From the NCBI RefSeq assembly GCF_019976755.1, contig NZ_AP023441.1:5577501-5641500 (forward strand): a stretch of DNA of 64,000 nt. Direction: 5' to 3'. Shown here piece after piece: positions 1-7,874 of this stretch (position 1 is its first letter; each line of letters starts with the position of its first letter). Made by a program: the position numbers and the translations under genes. Below the pieces are notes generated by a model. That model worked only from the letters and a program-made list of their open reading frames with translations. It made no database searches and was not told the DNA's origin. This DNA comes from Nostoc sp. MS1 (lineage in GTDB: Bacteria > Cyanobacteriota > Cyanobacteriia > Cyanobacteriales > Nostocaceae).

Positions 1-35
1 TTGCAATTCACAGTTAAGTAATAGAAAAGACCCCT

Positions 36-72
36 ATCCATAGCGCTTAGCGCTTCTCGTAGAGTACCTCTC
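36..72. repeat. Dispersed intergenic repeat fragment
   Basis: A short GC-rich stretch containing AGCGCTTAGCGCTTCTCGTA. The same motif family (cttctcgtagag, gcgttggcgttagcct, cgcggtagcg) recurs at 13362-13404, 14024-14098, 16866-16886 and 37480-37540. It looks like the dispersed palindromic repeat family common between Nostoc genes. Confidence 0.5.
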
Positions 73-116
73 CCCTAAAAGAGAGAGGCTTAAAAAGCCC
101 ATAAATACTTTGACTT

Positions 117-521
<405 letters not shown>

Positions 522-580
522 CAAAGGAAATGGGGTAGGGAGTGGAGAATAGAGGTATAGAACATAGCAAAGCATTTATT

Positions 581-630
581 TCCCCCTCATCTCCCTCATC
601 TCCCTCATCCCCCTCATCTCCCCCTACTCC
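581..630. repeat. C-rich tandem repeat (CCCTCATCT units)
   Basis: About five imperfect copies of a 9-10-bp unit ccctcatct(c) lie between the L7/L12-like gene and the vWA gene. The unit is also seen at 13420-13445 and 33120-33150. A reading frame across it encodes only Ser-Pro-Ser low complexity, so it is treated as a non-coding repeat. Confidence 0.7.
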
Positions 631-641
631 TTCATCCACAT

Positions 642-752
642 GGCAGTTGTTGCCGCGCCCTAATCATAGAAGCTTACATAACTCTGCCCAAGTTAAACCA
701 ATGCTTCTAAAACTTGCGCGGTGACGATATCACCCCGCGTGCAACATCTGCC
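642..752 (+). ncRNA. Candidate structured RNA (possible Y-like RNA)
   Basis: The two ends of this 111-nt segment pair over 16 bp: 642-657 (GGCAGTTGTTGCCGCG) with 736-752, having one T-T mismatch and one bulged base. Inside are two more helices, AGAAGC 668-673 with GCTTCT 703-708, and GGTGA 720-724 with TCACC 730-734 around a 5-nt loop. The result is a three-way-junction-like fold closed by its own termini. Y RNAs, which bind TROVE (Ro60/Rsr) proteins, are about 80-130 nt, are closed by a long terminal helix with a bulge, and are often encoded beside the protein gene. The next gene is TROVE-like. Strand is assumed from that context. It could also be a palindromic repeat or a leader structure. 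An alternative hairpin uses CGCG 717-720 with 736-739. Confidence 0.4.
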
Positions 753-760
753 TCCTTCAG

Positions 761-826
761 TTTTGGATTTTTGGTTTTGGATTTTAGATGGCAATCCAAA
801 ATCGTAAATCCGCAATCCAAAATTTT
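761..826. repeat. Imperfect inverted repeat (TTTTGGATTTT / AATCCAAAAT)
   Basis: Left half ttttggatttttggttttggattttag and right half aatccaaaatcgtaaatccgcaatccaaaatt are complementary over short blocks. Related motifs occur at 50428-50460 and 54467-54625. It lies directly before the ribosome-binding site of the vWA gene and may fold in its leader. Confidence 0.5.
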
Positions 827-840
827 TTGAGGAGGTTCCA

Positions 841-2274
841 ATGAACACCGCAGAACGTGACTTACGCTTGGAAATGCTTAATAGTTTGCTGACAACTCCT
901 CACCGCAAACTAGAGCAAGTTGCAGAAATCCACAAATTAATTATTGAACTAGACCCGCTTTTCTACGGACATCTAGCCGTTTGGTATCAAAATCATGGCG
1001 ATGTGCGTGACCACAAGGAAGTATTTGTAGCACATTTGCTCACTAGCAATTTGACTGAACACAGAGATGCTGGCTTTGTGATGCTGCAAGAGTTTCCACC
1101 TTATCAGGTGGCTCGGATAGTGGATTTTATGAAGCAGCAGCAAAATAAAATGCCTCGTTCTGCCAGAACTGCGGTACGCCGTTACCTCAAGACAAGGGAA
1201 AGTAATCATAATCTATTTGACCGTGCCGCGCTACGGGGTCGTAATGCCATGAAACACTTGTATGCTTCACTGCATATCAAGCCAAATGAACGGGCGAATG
1301 CAATTCTATTCCGTGATACTCCTCCAGAGGGTTCCCTAGCTTATGTGTTGAAGCAACTCGCCAAGGCAGAAAGTGCTGTGAAACAAGCAAGGTTAATTGT
1401 AGAGTACAAAATTCCTTATACGATCGCTATTGGTGTAATCAAGCAACTTACACCAGTTGTATTAGTGGCGTTAATTAACAGCATGACTCCCCAGGAAGTT
1501 ATCAATAACCTCAAGTCTTTACAAACTAGAGGTGCAATGGATAACCCAGAAGTCAAAAAGCTGATTGATGCCAAGCTGGAAGAAGCCTCTAAGAGTGGGC
1601 GTGTTGCTGCATTCAAAGCACAAATTGCCGCAGATAACGCAGATTTCGACGCAGACACCGTTGCTCGACTGGAAAAAGTTACCAACGAGCAGGTAAAGCG
1701 ACGGGGTACAATTTCTCGCCCAACTGCTTTATTAGTGGATAAGTCCGGCTCAATGGAAAGTGCGATCGAGATTGGTAAGCGCCTAGCTGCGTTAATTTCT
1801 GGTATTACTCAGGCAGAACTGTATGTCTACGCCTTCGATACCATTCCTTACCCTGTTACAGCCAACGGCAGAGAGTTAACCGACTGGCAGCGTGCTTTCC
1901 AGCACATTAAGGCGGGTAGTAGTACCAGTATCGGCTGTGCATTGGAAGCAATGCGACGGAAGAAGCAGGTAGTTGACCAAATTATTCTGGTGACTGATGA
2001 AGGTGAAAATGCTACACCTTATTTCAGTGAAGTTTACAAGAACTATTGCCGAGAATTGGGAGTAATGCCTAATGTAGTAATTGTTCGTGTAGGCACTTAT
2101 TACAACTGGGTAGAAAGTCAACTCAAGCAGCAACAAGCGCCTGTAGAAACTTTTACCTTCGCTGGTGACTACTACAGCCTACCGAACCTAGTACCACTTC
2201 TAACTCGTCCCTCTCGACTGGATTTGCTGATGGAAATCATGGAATTGCCATTGCCTGTGCGAGATGATAAGTAA
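841..2274 (+). CDS. TROVE/Ro60-like vWA-domain protein
   Basis: A 477-aa cytosolic protein without signal peptide. Residues 1 to about 290 are helical and repeat-like, and about 295-450 form a von Willebrand A domain with a MIDAS (LLVDKSGSM). The architecture of a helical ring followed by a C-terminal vWA matches Ro60/Rsr. The segment LTPVVLVALINSMTPQEVI resembles the TROVE pattern in which an 'ALLxxMPxxALLRNL' helix follows a variable strand. Ro proteins bind misfolded RNAs and Y RNAs and assist RNA decay. The start is set by GAGGAGG at 830-836. A foldable RNA candidate lies 88 bp upstream and a terminator follows. The vWA call is secure; the TROVE call is my inference. A generic HEAT-vWA protein is the alternative. 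Confidence 0.7.
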   Translation: MNTAERDLRLEMLNSLLTTPHRKLEQVAEIHKLIIELDPLFYGHLAVWYQNHGDVRDHKEVFVAHLLTSNLTEHRDAGFVMLQEFPPYQVARIVDFMKQQQNKMPRSARTAVRRYLKTRESNHNLFDRAALRGRNAMKHLYASLHIKPNERANAILFRDTPPEGSLAYVLKQLAKAESAVKQARLIVEYKIPYTIAIGVIKQLTPVVLVALINSMTPQEVINNLKSLQTRGAMDNPEVKKLIDAKLEEASKSGRVAAFKAQIAADNADFDADTVARLEKVTNEQVKRRGTISRPTALLVDKSGSMESAIEIGKRLAALISGITQAELYVYAFDTIPYPVTANGRELTDWQRAFQHIKAGSSTSIGCALEAMRRKKQVVDQIILVTDEGENATPYFSEVYKNYCRELGVMPNVVIVRVGTYYNWVESQLKQQQAPVETFTFAGDYYSLPNLVPLLTRPSRLDLLMEIMELPLPVRDDK

Positions 2275-2281
2275 GATGATG

Positions 2282-2324
2282 TGGCACTACTCATAAAATC
2301 AATTTGTGACTAGTGCCATTTTTT
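2282..2324 (+). terminator. Rho-independent terminator
   Basis: A perfect 8-bp stem, TGGCACTA (2282-2289) with TAGTGCCA (2311-2318), is followed by six T. It lies 8 bp after the stop of the vWA gene. Confidence 0.75.
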
Positions 2325-2397
2325 CATTACTAAGAAATCCCTATCTGCTAAGAGGTTGGGATTATTCAGTAATTAACTAAAAATTCGATTGAGCTAA

Positions 2398-2868
2398 TTA
2401 ATTATAATAGCCACTGACATATCTAATTACGGGTTCTGATTGTATAACTTTGCCATTTCTGACAATATCTAGACTAGCTCCAGTAACAATATATTCATAT
2501 TTTCCATTCTTAACGACATATCCTGTGCCTTCTTCTGTATAAGCTGGTAGAGAATAAATTCCTTTACCATCACGTTTAGAAATACCTGTATAATACAACT
2601 TACCCTGGCGATCGCAAAAATGAATAAGGAAATTACGAGTTTCTATTTGAGCGGCTAACCTTCCTCCACCTGCGTATTTAGGACAACTTCTTGCTTGGGC
2701 TATAGTTGTACTATTTACTGCTGAATTTCTACTAGGCATCAATTCTGAAGCAATAGCAGAATTAAATGTAGTAGTAAATGATAAAGCTGTTCCACAAACT
2801 GTAGCTAAGGTTAATAATAAAGATTTCATTTGTTTGCAAGAGTAAGTATTCATATTCATTCCATCCAT
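2398..2868 (-). CDS. Secreted hypothetical protein
   Basis: Up to 156 aa. A signal peptide is visible: a Lys, the hydrophobic core LLLTLATVCGTALSF, then a possible cleavage after AIASE. The mature part has two Cys (in RSCPKYAG and HFCDRQ) that could form a disulfide and a beta-rich, Tyr/Gly-rich C-terminus. I recognise no family. Four in-frame ATG codons (2868, 2859, 2853, 2829) precede the hydrophobic core, so the start is uncertain; those at 2853 or 2829 fit a normal signal peptide best. It is convergent with the vWA gene. Confidence 0.6.
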   Translation of the reverse strand: MDGMNMNTYSCKQMKSLLLTLATVCGTALSFTTTFNSAIASELMPSRNSAVNSTTIAQARSCPKYAGGGRLAAQIETRNFLIHFCDRQGKLYYTGISKRDGKGIYSLPAYTEEGTGYVVKNGKYEYIVTGASLDIVRNGKVIQSEPVIRYVSGYYN

Positions 2869-3674
2869 TTGCGAAATTTGTACTTGTAGGCGATTTATCT
2901 TAACTAAAACAAATAGGTATAATCTAGATATATCTACTGGTCGATGATGTAATTTTCCCGATTCTTTCTAATTCCTTTTTAAATACCTTTGTGCGATTAA
3001 TCTTTTTCATATTTAATCTCCTGTACGGAAGTAACAATCAACCTAGTTCTCTGTGTATTGAAGTCTGGCATTAGTCTTTGAACCTCTTGCTGAGTTACAC
3101 GTTGAGGTTTTAGTTTTTATGCAGCAGTCTGGAAAATTTATAAATAAAAAACTTGCTGATTCTATGAAAAGCCAGTCTCAGCAGTGTCTTGGAGATAATT
3201 TTGTTAGAAAACTGGAAAATTTCTGTAATATATTGTAGTATACAAGTATCCTGCGTGTCCCAACTCGTGAGAGCCTACATACTAGTACGAGAGGAAAGGT
3301 AACACTGTTAATACAGTGGGCTTGTGTGAGCGGAGAGTGCGAAGAACCTGGAAAGTAATTTTCTTAAATATTGTAAAAGTTGAAAATTTGCTTAAATGTC
3401 TTAAATGTCCTTGCATTTTCGCTTTGATGCTGAGAATATTTAAAAATATCTATACCAATAGCAATACATCAGTAATTTTGCAAGTCTTTAATTGACTAAT
3501 AGTAATTAAAAACTTACAAAATAAGTTCTGCAAACAAATAATATTAATCCTCTCAAATGCAGCACATAGATGTAAGCCTGCAAAAACTAGCTGCGTCTAG
3601 CTTTCTTAATTGCATTGGAATAGATATCCCAAAGGCAAACTTTCGTCAACAAAAAATTATCTTCCTGAAAACGC
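2869..3674. other. Long intergenic region with a structured segment
   Basis: 806 bp without a convincing gene between the divergent secreted-protein gene and the cyclase-like gene. It contains the structured stretch described at 3251-3360 and a tandem aaatgtctt unit at about 3391-3411, which is the reverse complement of the agacatttaa tandem at 17047-17073. The rest is AT-rich and presumably carries both promoters. Confidence 0.5.
3251..3360 (+). ncRNA. Possible structured RNA with a sarcin-ricin-like motif
   Basis: An island of RNA-like sequence in AT-rich surroundings. CTAGTACGAGAGGA (3282-3295) equals the core of the 23S rRNA sarcin-ricin loop. CTCGT near 3263 can pair with the ACGAG of that motif, and CACTGT TAAT ACAGTG (3303-3318) is a perfect hairpin. 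It continues with GC-rich gtgtgagcggagagtgcgaag. The rest does not follow 23S rRNA, so it is not a simple rRNA fragment. A degraded group II intron end is another possibility. Strand and limits are guesses. Confidence 0.25.
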
Positions 3675-4925
3675 ATGACTAACAAATTTACAACAGAGCA
3701 ATATAATCCAGCCTTATTTGACATTACCCAAGATATTATCGGTAGCTTACCACTCACACTAATTCAAAAGTGGCTACTGAGTGAGCAAACCCAACAAGCA
3801 ACATTAGAATTATTAGAACCTTATAAAGTTAGAGGTTACAGCATATCTTCCGATTCTGCTGGTCTAACTAAGCTAACTAAACAAAAAGGCTTATTAGAAA
3901 TTTTGGCAATTATCAATCAACCAAAAGAAATTGTATATAGTGTTGGTACTGCGATTGGTGGAGAAGGTGTTGGTATCTGGGCTGCTGACAATACTCAAAT
4001 GTTTTACCCAGCATCAGTGAAGCCTGAGACTGTTCTGTCTGCGCTATTAACAATCCAACGCGAAATCAGCCAACGTTGTCAAATAAAAATCGGTATTGGC
4101 GCGCATTATGGAGAATTTTACTATATTAATGGTGGTTTGTATGGTTTAGAAGCTGACGCGATCGAAGAAATTGCTGAGAACGACACTGAAGGTGGTGAGA
4201 TAGCAATTAGTCAAGGCTTCTATGAACTCTTACCAACTAACCACAATTTTAGTATTACTCAAAAAGGCGAGGCTGTAACCGAAATAGGTAAGCTTTTCCG
4301 AGTTGTAGACGGGCCAAGTCTAGCAGAAAAACCACCTTTAAACACCCAATATCCAATTCCTTATTCTAAAGAGTTTTATGCAGACTTATTAGCATACGGA
4401 AATCGCCTGAGTGATGCCGAGTTTGGCAAGCAGTTAGGTGATAAATATTTGCAGAACAAAATAGTTGTCCTCATTGAGAGACAAACTGAAGAAGCCGAAT
4501 CTCATGAAATTGGGATGTTTACTAACCTGGCTCTTTCAGCCGAACTCAAAGATACCGGATTACAACTTTTGCAAAAATATAGTGGTGTGGAAGTTAAGGT
4601 TGTTGGTTCTATCGGTATTTATGTTTTTGATGAAGCTGATACTGCACTCCAATTTGCTCAAGCATTCCGTCAGGAACTAACTGCACAAAATATCGCTTCT
4701 CGTACAGGTATTGACACTGGTTCCATCTTACTTTTTGACTTAGCTGCGGGTGGTAAAGACATTGCTGGTAATCCAGTTAATGTTGCGTCTAAAATGGCTC
4801 AAGATAAAGGTGAGCTTGGCAAATTATATTTGAGTTCCACGATGAAAACATTGGTAGATGTAAGCCAATTCAAAGAGATTACCTATACAGTTTCTGGAGT
4901 AGAAATTACTATTTATGAAGCGTAA
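3675..4925 (+). CDS. Tandem class III nucleotide-cyclase-like protein
   Basis: 416 aa with two cyclase-homology-like halves and no membrane segment. The first half (about 45-215) holds SSDSAGLTKL, where the Asp sits at the usual metal position, and GGEGVGIWAA, where the second metal Asp is Glu. The second half (about 255-415) keeps the family's GKDIAGNPVNVASKMA block, but its VGSIGIYVF lacks the second metal Asp. Class III cyclases make cAMP or cGMP from dimers of such domains. Here the replaced residues suggest a weak or inactive enzyme, or a nucleotide sensor. It stands alone, convergent with the next gene. Confidence 0.6.
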   Translation: MTNKFTTEQYNPALFDITQDIIGSLPLTLIQKWLLSEQTQQATLELLEPYKVRGYSISSDSAGLTKLTKQKGLLEILAIINQPKEIVYSVGTAIGGEGVGIWAADNTQMFYPASVKPETVLSALLTIQREISQRCQIKIGIGAHYGEFYYINGGLYGLEADAIEEIAENDTEGGEIAISQGFYELLPTNHNFSITQKGEAVTEIGKLFRVVDGPSLAEKPPLNTQYPIPYSKEFYADLLAYGNRLSDAEFGKQLGDKYLQNKIVVLIERQTEEAESHEIGMFTNLALSAELKDTGLQLLQKYSGVEVKVVGSIGIYVFDEADTALQFAQAFRQELTAQNIASRTGIDTGSILLFDLAAGGKDIAGNPVNVASKMAQDKGELGKLYLSSTMKTLVDVSQFKEITYTVSGVEITIYEA

Positions 4926-4970
4926 TATTGTAGAGCTTACGCAACCATAATCTCTTTGTTGAGAACAGTT

Positions 4971-5006
4971 GAACTGCGTTGTACTTTTTAGGTACAGCGC
5001 AAGTTC
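4971..5006. terminator. Hairpin between convergent genes
   Basis: GAACTGCGTTGTAC (4971-4984) pairs with GTACAGCGCAAGTTC (4992-5006), with one G-U pair and one bulge, around a tttttag loop. It lies between two convergent genes, so a bidirectional terminator is likely although the T tract is weak. Confidence 0.55.
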
Positions 5007-5043
5007 TCATCTTGATAAATTTGTTTTTATATTACCGATGTAT

Positions 5044-7503
5044 TTACTTTTTGTGACTGGAGTTGCGCATAACTTCTATCCCTAAAATTTTTATAGTTCC
5101 ATTATTATGACGGATGCTAAGTGAAGTCAACTCTTGACTTAACAAATAAAAACTACCTATAATACTGATAGAATTATACAGACCATCTTTTGATTTACTC
5201 AGGGTTATTGTAGCATTTCTTTGATTATTTACTCCTTTAAGTAATAGAACACCAGCGAAATTAAAGCTACCTGACGTAGTTAATTTGTTGCTATTAATGC
5301 TAGCGCTCATATTGGCAAAGGTATAACCCAAAAACTTAAGGTTCCCGGCAATACTGGCAGAATTATTTATATTTCCATTAGTTCCTTTGCCTAGAGCTAC
5401 TGTAGCGCCGTTAAAAGCCAAAATACCAAAATTGAAATTACTGCTGGCTTGAAAACCATTAGCATTAAGACTAATACCTAATGCAGTGAATTGTTTACCC
5501 AGGAGAGTAATATTTCCGATACCGATGAGCTTTTTATTAGTTAAATCAAGTTGGAAATTAGGAACAGTTAACTTAATAATATTTGCCAAATTGAAAACTA
5601 CATTATTAATTACAATATTCTGATTATTCAGAACCAGTGTACCGCTACCCAAAGATTGATTGAAAGCAGTAATATTTGCTGTACCTACTGCAATTTTATT
5701 TGCTAAGTTAACTGTAAGATTAGGAATATTAAAGGTTAAGAAACCTGCTAAACCTAACTGAACATCCTTCAGATTAATACTGTTTTGGGTAACGTCAAAT
5801 GTGATATCTGCTAAGGTATTCCCTAGAATTGAAATTGTTCCTGAACCACTACCACTACCAGATTTAATATTTATATCTAGAGCATCAACATCAATGCTTA
5901 ACAGATTGGCTAAACTGAGGTCGAAATTCTTAAATACAGCAGTATCACGAGTAATCTTAAATTCAACATTAGCAATTTCGTTATCGAGAATTTCTACATA
6001 ACCGTCCCCTTGTAGATACTGCTCACTAGGCGTTACCTTTAGGGCTAAATCTAAACTATCATCATCAGTTCCCTTAATTTTCAAAAATCCTAAATCTATT
6101 TCCTCAACTTTTAACGCTCCCTGAACATTATTGAAAGTTTTGTCACTTTGCAGAGTTAAGGTTGCTTTATGCCCCCAAGCATTTATTTTGCCATTAATTT
6201 CTAACCCTTCAGATATTTGTTGACCTGCAATTGTCGTCGGGAAAGGAACATATTTAATTAAAGAATTAAGCTTTCCATCTCCATCGCCATCAATTGGTTC
6301 AATGTTTAAGTTCACCAAGTTTTGTAAAAATCCTAATGCTTGGTTGACTAAATCCACTGAATAGCCTACTTGCTTGGCAAGGAAGCCATTAACTGGCCCC
6401 CGCCATAAATCTACTAGGCAAACAGCTTGTCTAGGATTTAAAACCAAAGCCAATCTTTCAGGGTCATTAGTATCCATGAGAAATGCTACCTCAAGGTCGG
6501 CTTTTTCCCATTTCAAATCACCAACGAAGCCAAAGTTATCGAAGTAGGGTGGTAAATATGTTCCACCTCCTTGAAATCTCACATTACGTAGTTCAGTTCC
6601 TACCAAACCGTAAGGGTTACTCCAGGATTTTTCACTTTGTTGGCTGAAGAATGCTGTTAAAGATTCGGGTTCGAGACAGACACTACCACTCAGAGATAGT
6701 TTAGGTTCGTTTTCTTGGGTAGGGTCGTAGCCTTGAAGAATCAAATTTCCTGTTAATCCCAAGTTTGGTTCTAAATCAGACCCAATATTTAACCCTATGA
6801 GTAAATTATTAAAAATCGCTTTAAATTGTTGCTGGGAAAATAACTGAATATCGCCTGCAATATTACCTGTTAAGCTAACCTGTCCCTCTGGATTAAAGCT
6901 AATTACGCTACTTAAGCAAGTAATTCCTAAGCTTTTTTGAATAAAACTACTAAAGTTTGTCTGGAGATGGCTAAAATCAATATCTCCAATAAAGTTACAT
7001 CCTTTGCTTAAGTTAATACTGCCTAATTTTGTGTGAGTAAAACTATAGCTGATGTTAGTTAACATTAGCTCTGCACTAGTTAGTTTTAAATCACTGATCA
7101 GAGGGACTGTATTTGTTAACTTGTCAAAACTAAAATTTTTAGGTAATTTATATTTTAAGGTAACTTGTTTGCCAAAATTTATCTCAATACTTCTGTTTTT
7201 GAGTAATCCTTTAAAACTGAGTTCGATGTCTTGATTATTTTGGTAAATTTTATATTTAGGTGCTGATATTTTGATTTCATGACTGCCAAATATTTCAACA
7301 ATAATCCTATCAAGTGCCGCATCTATATAGGGAACTGGGCTATGTAGGTGAAAAACTTTGTCTAAATTTAACTGCAAATCATGGTCATAATCTAAATAAG
7401 TGGCTGAACTTGCAGTTGTTAGATTGATATCATTTAAATACTCAAGTTTTAATTTAATATCATCAGCTAATGTAATTCCTAATACATCAAAGTTTTTATT
7501 CAT
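5044..7503 (-). CDS. Large beta-repeat protein of unknown function
   Basis: 819 aa, strongly beta-alternating and rich in Asn, Leu, Ile and Gly, without a signal peptide or membrane helix. In the C-terminal part a unit of about 57 residues recurs (LSLANLLSIDV, LGLAGFLTFNI, FNLANIIKLTV, each followed by a GxGxITxxG segment). Mid-protein there is an EF-hand/dockerin-like loop DGDGDGKLN, a probable calcium site. It resembles AsmA/TamB-like or adhesin-like beta proteins in style, but I cannot name the family. It is monocistronic with AT-rich codons like its neighbours. Confidence 0.6.
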   Translation of the reverse strand: MNKNFDVLGITLADDIKLKLEYLNDINLTTASSATYLDYDHDLQLNLDKVFHLHSPVPYIDAALDRIIVEIFGSHEIKISAPKYKIYQNNQDIELSFKGLLKNRSIEINFGKQVTLKYKLPKNFSFDKLTNTVPLISDLKLTSAELMLTNISYSFTHTKLGSINLSKGCNFIGDIDFSHLQTNFSSFIQKSLGITCLSSVISFNPEGQVSLTGNIAGDIQLFSQQQFKAIFNNLLIGLNIGSDLEPNLGLTGNLILQGYDPTQENEPKLSLSGSVCLEPESLTAFFSQQSEKSWSNPYGLVGTELRNVRFQGGGTYLPPYFDNFGFVGDLKWEKADLEVAFLMDTNDPERLALVLNPRQAVCLVDLWRGPVNGFLAKQVGYSVDLVNQALGFLQNLVNLNIEPIDGDGDGKLNSLIKYVPFPTTIAGQQISEGLEINGKINAWGHKATLTLQSDKTFNNVQGALKVEEIDLGFLKIKGTDDDSLDLALKVTPSEQYLQGDGYVEILDNEIANVEFKITRDTAVFKNFDLSLANLLSIDVDALDINIKSGSGSGSGTISILGNTLADITFDVTQNSINLKDVQLGLAGFLTFNIPNLTVNLANKIAVGTANITAFNQSLGSGTLVLNNQNIVINNVVFNLANIIKLTVPNFQLDLTNKKLIGIGNITLLGKQFTALGISLNANGFQASSNFNFGILAFNGATVALGKGTNGNINNSASIAGNLKFLGYTFANMSASINSNKLTTSGSFNFAGVLLLKGVNNQRNATITLSKSKDGLYNSISIIGSFYLLSQELTSLSIRHNNGTIKILGIEVMRNSSHKK

Positions 7504-7874
7504 ACATAAGTAGTGTAAATGTTTTAACAGATTATATCAATTGAAAAAATAATGCGACAGTGACAACCTTACACAAAAGGAGTGGGTAGAACCAGCATTA
7601 CATGTAGTGATTAATTTTTTGATACTTAAGCTAGGTAAAAAGAGCTTAATTTTGTTTATTATCGCTATTGCACAGTTTTTCAGGCTAAATGCTTATTATC
7701 GACTGTAATCTTGATCTATCAAGCAAATTGATGTACTGTGTAATGTGTTTATTAAAAAATTCATAGCCAAAAAATTATACGACACTGTTTAAGTGTAGGC
7801 TTCACTCTTCCAAGAGTAAGCAGTAATGGCTATCCCAGATCATGTTAATTCTCAGTAAGTGTATAGTAAAAATT
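7504..7874. other. Divergent promoter region
   Basis: 370 bp between the beta-repeat gene (minus) and the phosphorelay genes (plus). A small hairpin ACTCTT cca AGAGT lies near 7804-7818. I see no gene. Confidence 0.4.

Noticed and set aside
542..724. 60-aa frame with Ser-Pro repeats
   Set aside because: Low-complexity repeat translation in front of a foldable non-coding segment; no ribosome-binding site and no conserved content.
3282..3295. Fragment of an rRNA operon
   Set aside because: Only 14 bases match 23S rRNA; flanks do not, so it is not an rRNA gene. No tRNA or rRNA gene was recognised in the window.
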